Shown one piece after another: positions 13,090 to 25,055 of a stretch of 64,000 bases of DNA (the stretch's first letter is position 1; the number at the start of each line of letters is the position of its first letter). Position numbers and translations under genes: made by a program. Origin of the DNA: Sphagnum magellanicum (Eukaryota; Streptophyta; Sphagnopsida; Sphagnales; Sphagnaceae); contig CM038907.1 in the NCBI GenBank assembly GCA_021904315.1, forward strand, positions 28,899,223 to 28,963,222, written 5' to 3'. The notes under the pieces are model-generated. The model saw nothing but the letters and a program-made list of their open reading frames with translations, ran no database searches and had not been told where the DNA came from.

Positions 13090-13714
13090 AAGTAATTATC
13101 TCAAATTGAAACACCTTAACAAATTAAATTCCTTGAATGCATTAAATTGGTTAATAAACATAAGTAATTCCTATAAGCTCATACAAATTAAGCTCCCACA
13201 ACTAAAACTTTTGGAGTGCATTTAATTGGCCAATGCACATGTAAATAATTCTTGCAACTTGAAGCATTCACACAAATCAAGATTTTCAAGTACATTCAAT
13301 GATTAATAAATGAAAGTAGTTATTTTAATCTGGAACACCTTAACAAATGAAGCAATTTGAGTGCATTCAATTTGCCCATAGATTAATGTATTTTTTTCAC
13401 AATGCTTTCAAGTTATAGAAGTTTTATAAATGAGAATTTGGAGTGCATTTAATTGGTCATAAATGAAGGTAATTCTTTCAACTCGAAACACCCATTCAAA
13501 ACAAACTTTTGCAGTGCATTCAATTGGCCAATAAATGAAGGTAGTCCTTTCAACTTGGAACACCCTAACAAATAAAGCTCTTAGAATGCATTTAATTGGC
13601 TAACAAATGAAGGTAGTTTTTTCAAGTTGAAAAAACATGCCTTTGGAGTGCATGCAATTGGCCAAGAGATGAAGGTATTTCTTTCAAATTGAAACACCCT
13701 CGTAAATAAAGCTC
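13090..13714 (-). pseudogene. Decayed LRR units downstream of the HNL stop codon
   Basis: The 72-bp LRR unit of the neighbouring gene continues past the stop at 13715-13717 for about six to eight more, increasingly diverged units. On the minus strand the next unit still translates as an LRR (ELYLRGCFNLKEIPSSLGQL), then the frame is lost near 13640 and further units carry TAA in place of CAA. The stop itself is a CAA-to-TAA change within the conserved NALQE stretch. I infer that the LRR array was once longer at its C-terminal end and that this tail is now untranslated. A spliced use of parts of it is possible but not supported. Confidence 0.7.
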
Positions 13715-16700
13715 TTAGAGTGCATTCAATTGGCTAACAAATGAAGGTAGTTCTTTCAAGTTGAAACACTCTGGCAAATCAAGCTTTTGGAGTGCATTCA
13801 ATTGGCCAATAGATGAAGGTAGTTCTTTCAAGTTATAACATTCAAGCAAATTAAGTTTTTTGAGTGCATTCAATTGGCCAATAGATGAAGGTAATTCTTT
13901 CAATTCGAAACACCCATTCAAATCAAGCTCTTGGAGTGCATTCAATTGGCCAATAGATGAAGGTAATTCTTTCAATTCGAAACACCCATTCAAATCAAGC
14001 TCTTGGAGTGCATTCAATTGGCCAATAGATGAAGGTAGTTCTTTCAAATTAGAACACCCTAATAAATAAAGTCGTTGGAGTGCATTCAATTGGCCAACAG
14101 ATGAAGGTAGTTCTTTCAACTTGGAACACCCATTCAAATCAAGCTTTTGGAGTGCATTCAATTGGCCAATAGATGAAGGTAGTTCTTTCAAATTAGAACA
14201 CCCATTCAAATAAAGCTCTTGGAGTGCATTCAATTGGCCAATAGATGAAGGTAGTTCTTTTAAGTTATAACATTCAAACAAATTAAGTTTTTTGAGTGCA
14301 TTCAATTGGCCAATAGATGAAGGTAATTCTTTCAATTCGAAACACCCATTCAAATCAAGCTCTTGGAGTGCATTCAATTGGCCAATAGATGAAGGTAGTT
14401 CTTTCAAATTAGAACACCTTAATAAATAAAGTCGTTGGAGTGCATTCAATTGGCCAACAGATGAAGGTAGTTCTTTCAACTTGGAACACCCATTCAAATC
14501 AAGCTTTTGGAGTGCATTCAATTGGCCAATAGATAAAGGTAGTTCTTTCAAATTAGAACACCCATTCAAATAAAGCTCTTGGAGTGCATTCAATTGGCCA
14601 ATAGATGAAGGTAGTTCTTTTAAGTTATAACATTCAAGCAAATTAAGTTTTTTGAGTGCATTCAATTGGCCAATAGATGAAGGTAATTCTTTCAATTCGA
14701 AACACCCATTCAAATCAAGCTCTTGGAGTGCATTCAATTGGCCAATAGATGAAGGTAGTTCTTTCAAATTAGAACACCTTAATAAATAAAGTCGTTGGAG
14801 TGCATTCAATTGGCCAACAGATGAAGGTAGTTCTTTCAACTTGGAACACCCATTCAAATCAAGCTTTTGGAGTGCATTCAATTGGCCAATAGATAAAGGT
14901 AGTTCTTTCAAATTAGAACACCCATTCAAATAAAGCTCTTGGAGTGCATTCAATTGGCCAATAGATGAAGGTAGTTCTTTTAAGTTATAACATTCAAGCA
15001 AATTAAGTTTTTTGAGTGCATTCAATTGGCCAATAGATGAAGGTAATTCTTTCAATTCGAAACACCCATTCAAATCAAGCTCTTGGAGTGCATTCAATTG
15101 GCCAATAGATGAAGGTAATTCTTTCAATTCGAAACACCCATTCAAATCAAGCTCTTGGAGTGCATTCAATTGGCCAATAGATGAAGGTAGTTCTTTCAAA
15201 TTAGAACACCTTAATAAATAAAGTCGTTGGAGTGCATTCAATTGGCCAACAGATGAAGGTAGTTCTTTCAACTTGGAACACCCATTCAAATCAAGCTCTT
15301 GGAGTGCATTCAATTGGCCAATAGATGAAGGTAATTCTTTCAATTCGAAACACCCATTCAAATCAAGCTCTTGGAGTGCATTCAATTGGCCAATAGATGA
15401 AGGTAGTTCTTTCAAATTAGAACACCTTAATAAATAAAGTCGTTGGAGTGCATTCAATTGGCCAACAGATGAAGGTAGTTCTTTCAACTTGGAACACCCA
15501 TTCAAATCAAGCTTTTGGAGTGCATTCAATTGGCCAATAGATGAAGGTAGTTCTTTCAAATTAGAACACCCATTCAAATAAAGCTCTTGGAGTGCATTCA
15601 ATTGGCCAATAGATGAAGGTAGTTCTTTTAAGTCGGAACACCCATTCAAATAAAACTTTTGGAGTGCATTCAATTGGCCAATAGATGAAGGTAGTTCTTT
15701 CAAGTTCCAACATTTGAGTTTTTGGAGTGCAGTCAATTGGCCAATAGATGAAGGTAGTTCTTTCAATTTGGAACACCAATCCAAATCAAGCTCTTGGAGT
15801 GCATTCAATTGGCCAATAGAGGAAGGTAGTTCTTTCAAGTTAGAACACCCTCGCAAATCAAACTTTTGGAGTGCATTCAATTGGCCAATAGATGAAGGTA
15901 GTTCTTTCAAATTAAAACACCCTAATAAATGAAATTGTTGGAGTGCATTCAATTGGCCAATAGATGAAGGTAGTTCTTTCAAGTTAGAACACCACATCAA
16001 AGAAAATATTTTGAGTGCATTCAATTGGCCAATAGATGAAGGTAGTTCTTCCAATTTGGAACACCCATTCAAATCAAGCTCTTGGAGTGCATTCAATTGG
16101 CCAATAGATGAAGGTAGTTCTTTCAAATTAGAACACCCTGATAAATAAAGTTGTTGGAGTGCATTCAATTGGCCAGTAGATGAAGGTAGTTCTTTCAACT
16201 CAGAACACCCACTCAAACTAAGCTTTTGGAGTGCATTCAATTGGTCCATAAATGAAGGTAGTTCTTTCAAGTTGGAACAACTTGACAAATCAAGCTCTTG
16301 GAGTGCATTCAATTGGCCAACAGATGAAGGTAGTTCTTTCAAGTTGGAACAACTTGACAAATCAAGCTCTTGGAGTGCATTCAATTGGCCAATAGATGAA
16401 GGTAGTTCTTTCAAGTTGGAACAACTTGACAAATCAAGCTCTTGGAGTGCATTCAATTGGCCAATAGATGAAGGTAGTTCTTTCAAGTTATAACATTCGA
16501 ATAAATGAAGTTTTTTGAGTGCATTCAATTGGCCAATAGATGAAGGTAGTTCTTTCAAGTTATAACACCACATCAAATAAAGCTCTTGGAGTGCATTCAA
16601 TTGGCCAATAGATGAAGGTAATTCTTTCAACTCAGAATTGAATTCAGAACACCCTGATAAATAAAGCTTTTGGAGTGCATTCAATTGGCCAATAGATGAA

Positions 16701-19700
16701 GGTAATTCTTTCAACTCGGAACACCCATTCAAATCAAGCTCTTGAAGTGCATTCAATTGGCCAATAGATGAAGGTAATTCTTTTAAATTGGAACAACTTG
16801 ACAAATCAAGCTCTTGGAGTGCATTCAATTGGCCAATAGATGAAGGTAGTTCTTTCAAGTTACAACATTCGAACAAATTAAGTTTTTTGAGTGCATTCAA
16901 TTGGCCAATAGATGAAGGTAATTCTTTCAACTCAAAACACCCATACAAATCAAGCTCTGGGAGTGCATTCAATTGGCCAATAGATGAAGGTAATTCTTTC
17001 AACTGGGAACACCCTGATAAATAAAGCTTTTGGAGTGCATTCAGTTGGCCAATATACGAAGGTAATTCTTTCAACTCGGAACACCCATTCAAATCAAGTT
17101 CTTGGAGTGCATTCAATTGGCCAATAGATGAAGGTAGTTCTTTTAAATTGGAACACTCTGACAAATTAAATTTTTTGAGTGCATTTAATTGGCCAATAGA
17201 TGAAGGTAGTTTTTTCAATTCGGAACACCCTAATAAATAAAGCTTTTGGAGTGCACTCAATTGGCCAATAGATGAAGGTAATTCTTTCAACTTGAAACAC
17301 CCATTCAAATAAAGCTTTTGGAGTGCATTTAATTGGCCAATAGATGAAGGTAGTTCTTTTAAGTTAGAACACTCTGACAAATTAAATTTTTGGAGTGTAT
17401 TCAATTGGCCAATAGATGAAGGTAATTCTTTCAACTTGGAACACCCATTCAAATCAAGCTCTTGGAGTGCATTCAATTGGCCAATAGATGAAGGTATTTT
17501 TTCCAAACTTTGGCATTGTGCCAAATCAAGGACTTGTAATTGTAAACAATAAAACAAATTACTTGGCAACTTTTGAATCATGCATTTTTTGAGGCACAAC
17601 CACTTAACATTATTCAAATTTCGCCCTTGGATGAAATTTTCCACAATAGTTGGTGAAACTTCTGTTAAGTCAACCAACCTAAGGTTGCAAAATCCCTTCG
17701 AGTTGATTTGGGGCAATGAAAGCAAATTGACACATTTTTTCAATGAAATGCCTTCTAAATTTTCCACCACCTATCACATGAAATGAAAACAAAAGGATTA
17801 TCAATATAAAAAAACATTTCATGTTAATGCCAAATTTTATTGGAAAAACATGTATTTATAAAATCAAGATTCAAAGCTAAAACATTTGGTTTTGGACATA
17901 AAAAAATCAGAGGAAATTGAAATAAAATTATAGGATTGAAATAATATAATGACAACCTCATCCTTTTGTAAAAAATAATTTGATTGATTTGATTTCCATA
18001 TAAATCGATTCATAATTGGTAGTTCCATTGCAATATTTCGACCCATGTCTTGTAATTGTTCATGTATGTACAAGATTCCACCTTCTTTCCATTGGATTAA
18101 AGATCTATGGTGTAAATTGTTTAATCCAAAATTTGGGTGTAAATAATCTCCGTTCCATGCTCGACAAATTGTACTTTTTTTCAAACCACCCAAAAAACAA
18201 GCAATATCCAAAAACATGTTTTTATGTTGTTTATCCAAATGGTCATAAGAAATCCTCAATTTACTCCAAAGCTCTTCATTATCATTGCCCCCGGTGAAAC
18301 TTTGCCCACTTTTCAATGCACTCAATGCACCTTCCCAAATTTCCAATTTTTTACTATCGCTCAAAAAAGAACCCAATACTTTAAGACTTAAAGGGAGCCC
18401 CCCACAAGCTTTTATAATCTTCATACATATATCGTTGAAATCTTTTGTTGGAACGTGATTTCCATTACCCAATGCATGGAACATAAATAGTTCCCTTGCT
18501 TGCTTTTCTTCCAAAGATTTCATGACCACTTTTCCATCTTCACTTACATGAAATTTCAAATTTTGCCAATTTCGACAATTCACAAGTATTCTACTTTTAG
18601 AAGTTGGATTCCTAACAACCTTATCAATGAAAATTGGCAAAGATGTAAGGTTTTCCGCCTTACCAACATTATCCACCACCACTAACACTTTTTCCGACAT
18701 CATACATTGCCTAATTTTGTTAAGGTCTTCTTTATTCACATTTTCATCCTTGCATAACCTTTTGCCACACAAATCATGTAGGAGTTGTTTTATGACATCA
18801 TTGATATTGTCTCTTGAATTCACATCCTCCAAAAAACTAGATTTATCATATTGGTTGTGGAACAAATGATAAAATTTGTTGCTCAAAGTGGTTTTCCCAA
18901 TCCCACCCATTCCAACCAAACCAACAATACATTCCTTTTGTAACAAGATGTTTATGTCTTGTGCTTTGTCAATCAATGCCACTTCATGATGTGGCAAAGG
19001 TGGAAGCAATATATTTTTCTGTCAAAATTCACAAAATATAGGTCATTTATATGTGATACATATCAAATGTGCTAATGACCTAGTGTGTTTCAAATTACAT
19101 GAACATATATGAAATCAAAAGACTTAGATTTGATGTTTTTACCTCCATACATATTCTCAAACATTTTAACAACAGAAAATAGCTTGGATGATTTTTGTTT
19201 GGTGGCTTGCAAATTGTCAAGTGATTAGCATCTTCTATTTTGTAATGGTTGTTGTTTGATAACTGAATAGCTGAAGCATATGGCACTAAAATATCCTGCA
19301 TGTGCAAAAGATTATATTAATGGAGCTCATTGATTTATTTGTTCACTTATGCTTTAACTTATAAGCCAGATGGTGGTGGAAACTATAGTTTAATTACTAT
19401 TGACATTTGAATAATAATGAAATATTGTGTACAAGTAATTTCCTTCAACCCTTTGGTAAGCAACTTATATAAATACATCACAAAGTTATTAATTTTCATC
19501 TCATGAATCTTACATGTTTTAAGGATGTTATGATTTTTTTTACAAATATTTATATGGAATCGTTTTGATGAATGAAAAATTTAAACCTATTTCCTAATAT
19601 TTGAAATGAATCAAATTTCATTTCCATCAATAGTAATTCATGAAACAAAGTTCATAAAATACATGACCCATTCACCACATTAATATATTCAGAAGTATTG

Positions 19701-21233
19701 AGTACATGATCCCACACAAGTTTTGACAATGCAAAAAATGTTCAACTAATGAACCTAGTTGGATACCTTTCAATGTGGTGAAATGAAAATCTTACCCAAT
19801 TTTCGTCGAGGGGTAATCCTTCGGCAAATGCATAAATGTTGAGGTTTTCACGAATGGCATTTTTAAAATCCATTGAAAGGTACTCCATTTGTGGGTTGAA
19901 AGGTTCTAAATTTTTTGAAAAACCAAGTTGGGTTGCATACTTGTTCAACATGTTGACTTGTTGATATTGCCAAGTGAAATATTTTGATAAATATTGGGTA
20001 CCACCAGAATGTGGTACACCATAAAATATTACACCTTTGACATTGTTCAAAAATGTTTTACAACACTTGTGTACTTCATCATCCAAACCATTTTTTGGCT
20101 TTTGATCTACACGTTTGTGAACTTCAACCACCAAGCTTTTGAGTACAAGACCTCCAAAACTATAAGCAATTAATGCCACCGGTCCATCCCAAAGGGATTG
20201 ATAACTACAAAATATTCAACAATGCACCAAAATTCCATTATCAACATTGTATTAGCATGTACAAATTTATCCTATTATATTTTGGGAAATTTTCCAATTC
20301 ACACATAACCTAAGCCATGAGTTCATACTTGATTTGCTTGTCATATGTCATTTTTCGTTTATTGACTCCATTAATTTACTTAAAAAATGTGACAACCATG
20401 TTTTGATAAAACAATTATTATGCACAAGTATGTAGGTGTTTACATTCTTGTGTTAATGTACAATTCATCTTTTATATGTTACCTTGGAAATATAGTTGAT
20501 TTTTAAAAAAAATTTAAAATAATAAACCCTTTTTTAAAAATAATGTTTTTGCAATGAAATGGATACAAATTTTCAACACATATATTAATTCAATTCAATT
20601 CAATTCAATTGCAAAACCAAAGATAAAACTTCAAAAAACGCAAACAAAAAATTGCCATAAAAACCAAACTAATTGTACCATGAACTTATAATATGAACAT
20701 AGACTTTGCTATTATCTTCAAACAAGAACATTTGCATTGAAGCCCCATTTTATGTTTTACATGAATATAACAATTCAAATGAATTGAAACTTGTTAGAGT
20801 GTATCACAATACTAGCACACATGAACAATTAACTCCTGCAAAACATTTTTAAAAATTTAAAGATGTAAAAATTATTTTTAATGTACATAAGACAAAATAA
20901 TTAATGTGTCCATAAATAGAAGAGATTGTCACACCTTGAATTTGTAACCAAACTTTGAACAAGGTTTTTGCCAATTCCAATCACATCATTGTGAACACTT
21001 GCCACAATGTTAGAATCATAGGACAATGATAAAATTCGAATATTGTTGTTCAAGTCTTCGGGTAGCCACTTTTCTGGCCAACATATGCACTGTTCTCTAT
21101 TGTGGGTGGGGCGTGTTGTCCATGTTTCCTTCCAATCATCATTTGTGCCAAAAGTAATCCCATGAAAAAAAATGATGGTCAAGTTTGGATTATTGGAATT
21201 GCAAGTGGGATTCAAATCATGCACTAGATATTT
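13715..21233 (-). CDS. Alpha/beta-hydrolase-NB-ARC-LRR immune receptor (HNL class), 5' exon not found
   Basis: Exons on the minus strand: 20935-21233, 19796-20204, 19143-19295, 17957-19018 and 13715-17770. All junctions have AG acceptors and GT donors and the frame stays open, giving about 1,992 residues without the missing first exon. The first three exons form a SERAC1-like alpha/beta-hydrolase: an HG loop (FFHGITFGTNDDW), the nucleophile elbow AYSFGGLVLKS around Ser, a VPHSGG segment, and a late His in IEDANHLTICKP. The fourth exon is an NB-ARC domain with P-loop GMGGIGKTTL, kinase-2 VLVVVDNV, CGGLPLSLKVLGSF (GLPL), FLDIACFLGG (RNBS-D) and IHEQLQDMGR at the MHD position. These motifs resemble the TIR-NBS type more than the CC type. 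The last exon is about 1,351 residues of LRR. HNL receptors are known from bryophytes and are presumed intracellular pathogen sensors. Whether the hydrolase is active is untested. The start codon and any 5' exon above 21233 are unresolved. The stop arises from CAA to TAA inside the repeat. Confidence 0.88.
13716..17500 (-). repeat. Homogenised 72-bp LRR array with 360-bp higher-order units
   Basis: About 52 units of 72 bp (24 residues) encode LKELPSSIGQLNALQxLxLxGCSx. Much of the variation sits at the residue after L(K/E) and in the LxLxGCS part. A higher-order period is visible: the marker GTCGTTGGAGTGCATTC occurs at 14071, 14431, 14791, 15223 and 15439, i.e. spacings of 360, 360, 432 and 216 bp, all multiples of 72. 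Successive 360-bp blocks are nearly identical, including the rare AATAGATAAAGG variant (Leu for Ser) at about 14530 and 14890. Unequal crossing over or gene conversion within the exon is the simplest explanation. Antisense open frames across the array (SAFNWPIDEGSSF type) are shadows. Confidence 0.9.
20588..20612. repeat. Pentanucleotide microsatellite (AATTC)n
   Basis: About five copies of AATTC in an intron of the HNL gene. Confidence 0.7.
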
Positions 21234-21239
21234 CTGCAA

Positions 21240-21990
21240 AGAAAATGAAAACGAATCAACACAATTCTTCAAACGTCTCTTAGAATTTTTTTGATAATAC
21301 ATGAAATAAGAGAAATGCAATATACAAATTATAATAGTTAGACAAAGGCAATAATTAGTTGAAAAGATTAAAGTTTAACAAGATGACAATAGTAGATGAA
21401 TTGAAGATTACCAAATCTATCTTTCATGACTAACAAATGAAGATCATTCACATGTGTCATAGACCTCAAAGTTTCAAAGCATAGTTCAATAAGTAATTGT
21501 TGTTACATAGTAGGTGGAACGTATGCCAAACAATAAAGGTTAATGTTAAGAATTGGATTCTTTCAAGTTTGGGTTGATTAACTAAGCCATCTAGTTTGGT
21601 TCATTTGTATTTTATGACATTTTCCCCAACATTTGGGCCTCTAAGGCCTCCAATGGCTAAGGAATTAGGACACAAACCCAATAAGAGTGTCCAAGAACAT
21701 TTTAATAATTTGCTTTAGGTTGTTGGATTAAGACTACACATTGAACTTAATTCATAATCTATAATGAAAGTTCCAATCCTTACAACATCAATATATTCTT
21801 AGTCAATGCCAAATTTTGACAAATTTTCCTTTCACCAATTCTACTTGTTATAACAAATGAGTCATTGGCCTAATGTAAGAGGCTATAATGATCGCCATTT
21901 TGTAGTGTTTCAACCATCATTTCATATTGTTTTTTATCTAAACAACCAAACTGAAAAGCAAGCAAAGTGAAAATGCATGACAAGGAAGCT
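21240..21990. other. Upstream region of the HNL gene
   Basis: This should hold the missing first exon and promoter of the HNL gene, read leftward. The acceptor at 21234-21236 shows that an upstream exon exists. I could not choose one from the sequence, since no ATG-led frame with a convincing donor stands out. Confidence 0.4.
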
Positions 21991-21995
21991 TGCAA

Positions 21996-22185
21996 ATGAT
22001 TGAGGACATTCAGGTACCCTAGTGGCTAAAGGGTATGGTTTTGAAGCTGTTGGTTGGAAGTTCAAATCTGAATTAGACCTCCTTCTCCTAATGCTTTGTG
22101 AGAACAATAAGCTATCATGGTTGTAAGGGTCAAGGAGAATTGTCAACACCCAAAAAAATTAAAAAAAACAAAAAAAAATCAAACT
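21996..22185 (+). mobile_element. Probable tRNA-derived SINE
   Basis: A pol III-like A box, TGGCTAAAGGG at 22023-22033, is followed 36 bp later by a B box, AGTTCAAATCT at 22059-22069. Both match the tRNA consensus (TRGCNNARYGG and GGTTCRANTCC) with one or two changes. The unit ends about 110 bp downstream in an A-rich tail (AAAAAAATTAAAAAAAAC, 22151-22182). There is no cloverleaf with paired acceptor ends, so it is not a working tRNA gene. Box spacing, length and tail fit a SINE. I did not confirm target-site duplications or further copies. Confidence 0.5.
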
Positions 22186-22189
22186 TCAA

Positions 22190-22845
22190 CATGAAACTTG
22201 GGAAAGCCCAAGAAAAAACTGTGCAAAAAAAGCTCATCAGAAGATTAAGAAGAAGCACCACATTGCTGTGCCATCCAGAGCTTGAAGGAGCATTTTCACT
22301 GGGGACCAAAGGTGTCTCAATCACAGCAGGGATCTGCACAACATCTTTCTTCCTTATTGGTGGCTGTTGTGAAAGATCAACTCCTTTTCGCTTGAGGTCA
22401 TGTGAATTTCCCATATTTCGCACTGCTAAAATTCCTTTTGCTCACTGCTCTCATAAATATTTTTCTCTCAACCTTTTGCTCTCATAAAACCTGCTAGAAA
22501 TCCTCTGCCATCCCAATAACATACACAGGGTATGATGGGTGTCCATCACGTCACAGATTCTTGCAAGCTGATCTTTCCACTAGATCTCCAAAGAACATCA
22601 ACCCTTTTCCTCTTCACGATCTCCCTGGAATTCCCACGCTCTTTTCTTACTCCTTTTTCGACTTTTCTTACAAATGATTCTTCTTCTTCATTTTCTTCTG
22701 CCCCAGAAACTTCTAGAATGGTTGTGCCGTGACTCTTCAAACTGTAGCAGCCGCGCTTTACCGATTTCTTGGCCACTGAACAGTTCATAACTTTCTTTTC
22801 TGGAACACATGTCTCTATTTTCTACTCATAATTGAGAATAGAATA
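22190..22845. other. Short unassigned open frames
   Basis: On the minus strand two frames, 22546-22788 (80 codons, charged, with EENEEEESF and a KRKR cluster) and 22130-22423 (97 codons), could be exons of a small gene, but no junction joining them is convincing. They lie between the SINE and the large fold-back. I do not recognise either protein and leave them uncalled. Confidence 0.3.
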
Positions 22846-23326
22846 TGCAATGTCACCTTTAGACTTGTCAAACACGCTTTACTTTTTCCCTCTGGCCTCC
22901 TCCGTTGTTATCATTGTGACTTTTGTTCACATCCACACGCTGACCTCTCTTTTACCAAAAAACTATAGCCAAAAAAAAGCTAAGTCATAAATTTAAAAAG
23001 TCCTAAAATCAAATTCTTTTTGAGATTCTCAATAGCCGAACTTCAACCAAATTCAAAGAAAAATCGTCAAATTTCCTTACATGGTTTCAATTAGGTAGCC
23101 AAAAATAAGGGAAATATGGTTAAATTTTTTCTAATGCCATATTTAGCTCATAGCCAAATCTGACTAAATATTCTTACCGATGATAGCCACTTGGGCTATA
23201 TCTCAAAACTGACCCAAATAATTATTCATCCACACGTTTCCTGCTGTTGGCCGATTTCACCCAGTGCATTATTGAGGCGCTCTGCCAGAGCTCATGTTGC
23301 AGGCAATGCATGATTAATTGGGCCTT

Positions 23327-23572
23327 GGGCGAACCGGCCAGGGTGAATGGACCCCCACATTGGGATCACTGTAAAAACCACCAAAACCCATTTAAATGGA
23401 CATTTTAGGCCCCAAAATTTATAGATTTGGACTTTGGGACCCTGATATAGTGTAGGGAAATGATATTTATAAATATTTAGAATATTTATGGGCAATTTAA
23501 ATGAGCTTTGTGGTTTTTACCATGATCCCAATGTGGGGGTCAATTTGCCTTGGTCGGGTGGACCTGGCCTAT
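23327..23572. mobile_element. Nested MITE A, left-arm copy
   Basis: A 246-bp unit with its own inverted ends of about 70 bp. The left end has CGAACCGGCCAGGGTGAAT and GACCCCCACATTGGGATCA. The right end has the complement, TGATCCCAATGTGGGGGTC then GGTCGGGTGGACCTGGCC. The centre is AT-rich (TTTATAAATATTTAGAATAT). The same unit lies inverted in the right arm at about 26742-26993. Confidence 0.7.
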
Positions 23573-23642
23573 AATAGAACCATGGTGAAAATCCCAAAGT
23601 TTTTGGGGGCAGCTTCAAAACATTATACATACATGTACCGTC

Positions 23643-23953
23643 CTTAGAGCACCTCCACCCCGCACCTCCAAACACCACTTTTCGTTAAATCTTGCAGCAT
23701 GATAGCATTACTCATGGTCCGCTTCTGTGTTTATGTCCATTTTGCAGTGATCATTTTAACACCTTTAAAAGCTTTTTTCTACTATGCATTTGGACAGTGA
23801 CTAATACTGGTCGAGGTGTAAAGACATAAATGGTCTTAGAGTGTTTAAAGGGACTTTTATGGCGGTTGCGGGTGGGGACGATGATCATTAAACACTATTG
23901 TATTTTCACATAAAGGAGTTGTGTGCAGTTTTTGGGGTGGAGATGATCTTAGT
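23643..23953. mobile_element. Nested MITE B, left-arm copy
   Basis: Begins TTAGAGCACCTCCACCCCG and ends with the near complement GGGGTGGAGATGATCTTAG, with about 310 bp between outer ends. The GAGCATCTCCA-type terminus is common among small plant DNA transposons. A partner copy lies in the right arm at about 26359-26671, with better preserved ends (CTAAGAGCATCCACCCC and GGGGTGGAGATGCTCTAAG). Confidence 0.65.
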
Positions 23954-24381
23954 CAAAATAATGGTCTCTAAATCGACAAAGGCTCTAAGAGGCCTTGCTG
24001 AAGAAGGTGAGTGCACCAGTGTAGGTGATGGTTCACCCTGGCCAATGGCTATGATTGGAGGAGCCTGGGGGGAGAAGGAAAAATTACATGGACAGTCATA
24101 GCAAATAAATCTGCAGTGGAAAGACAAAAGAAATTCTGTACAGAGAAGTGATTTTTCTTGGTGAATTTTCGCATTGTGAGTACAAATTTTTTTGAAGAAA
24201 TTGGGAAAATTCGTTTTAATAGTGTGAATTCGAGAAAAAAATGCTCCAAAAATGGAAAAAATCGACAAAGTTTACAAATCACAAAATTGAAAAAAAAAGA
24301 AATAGAAAAAAAAACACTGGTACAGAGGTATATATGTGTGCACTCTAAATAAATTATGGAAAAACATGTTGTGAAACTAAA

Positions 24382-24709
24382 GGCAACTTTAGACGAGGGT
24401 CCAAGGTCCAGGGACCACTGAATTCAAGCAATCTTATTGGTCGAAAGCTTTAAATTGGTCCCAAGGCCTTTAGACGAGGGTCCAAGACCAAAAAGTGGCA
24501 AATTGAGGCTAATATGGCACCTGTTTTGGAGGGAAAATCAATTGGTTGGGACCAAAAGACAGTGCTAAAAGGAGAGCTCCTGATTTGGAGAACCAAGAAT
24601 CAGGCTATGGACCCAGGTACACTCCAACTCAGGGATTCAATTTGCTTCACATGAGTCCAAATTGGTTCCTAGGAAATTGGACCCCTGGACCCTCATCTAA
24701 AGTGGGCCT
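24382..24709. mobile_element. Tourist-like MITE 1 in the centre of the fold-back
   Basis: The left end, GGCAACTTTAGACGAGGGTCC, is complementary to the right end, GGACCCTCATCTAAAGTGGGCC, with few mismatches. Length is about 328 bp. The flanks CTAA and TAAT are compatible with a TAA-type target duplication but not exact. Internal direct repeats (TTTAGACGAGGGTCCAAG) suggest rearrangement. It shares terminal style (GGCCCACTTTA) with the MITE at 25056-25402. Confidence 0.6.
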
Positions 24710-25055
24710 AATCTGCAAGACGCTTTTGACTCCTTATGTGGAGAACCACAGTCAGCACGGTTGACATCTGGTGCAAAGTGCAAACATGTTGGATCTGAGA
24801 TCAGAGGCCTTAGCCCAGTGAAAGCCAGTAACTTTTTGCTCACTTTTGGTTTTCTGACTTGCTTCGGGTTATGCTGCCCACAACCAAGTCTGTTGTTTGT
24901 GAAGGAATTGGGAAAAACCTGTAATTAATGGTCAGGCTGAACCTGCACCTACATTAATACATTCACCTTCTTGAATGAGTCCTTTCCCCCATAATGACTG
25001 CAAGACGCATCAAAGAAATGTTAAATTTGAACTCAGAGACCCTGATTTAGTTTAA

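Noticed and set aside
13860..17024. Plus-strand frames encoding SAFNWPIDEGSSF-type repeats
   Set aside because: They are the antisense of the 72-bp LRR unit. The unit length is a multiple of three, so several frames stay open together. The minus frame has the LRR consensus and joins to the NB-ARC exon.
21996..22080. tRNA gene
   Set aside because: The A and B boxes are near consensus, but I could not pair acceptor or anticodon stems. The A-rich tail fits a SINE better.
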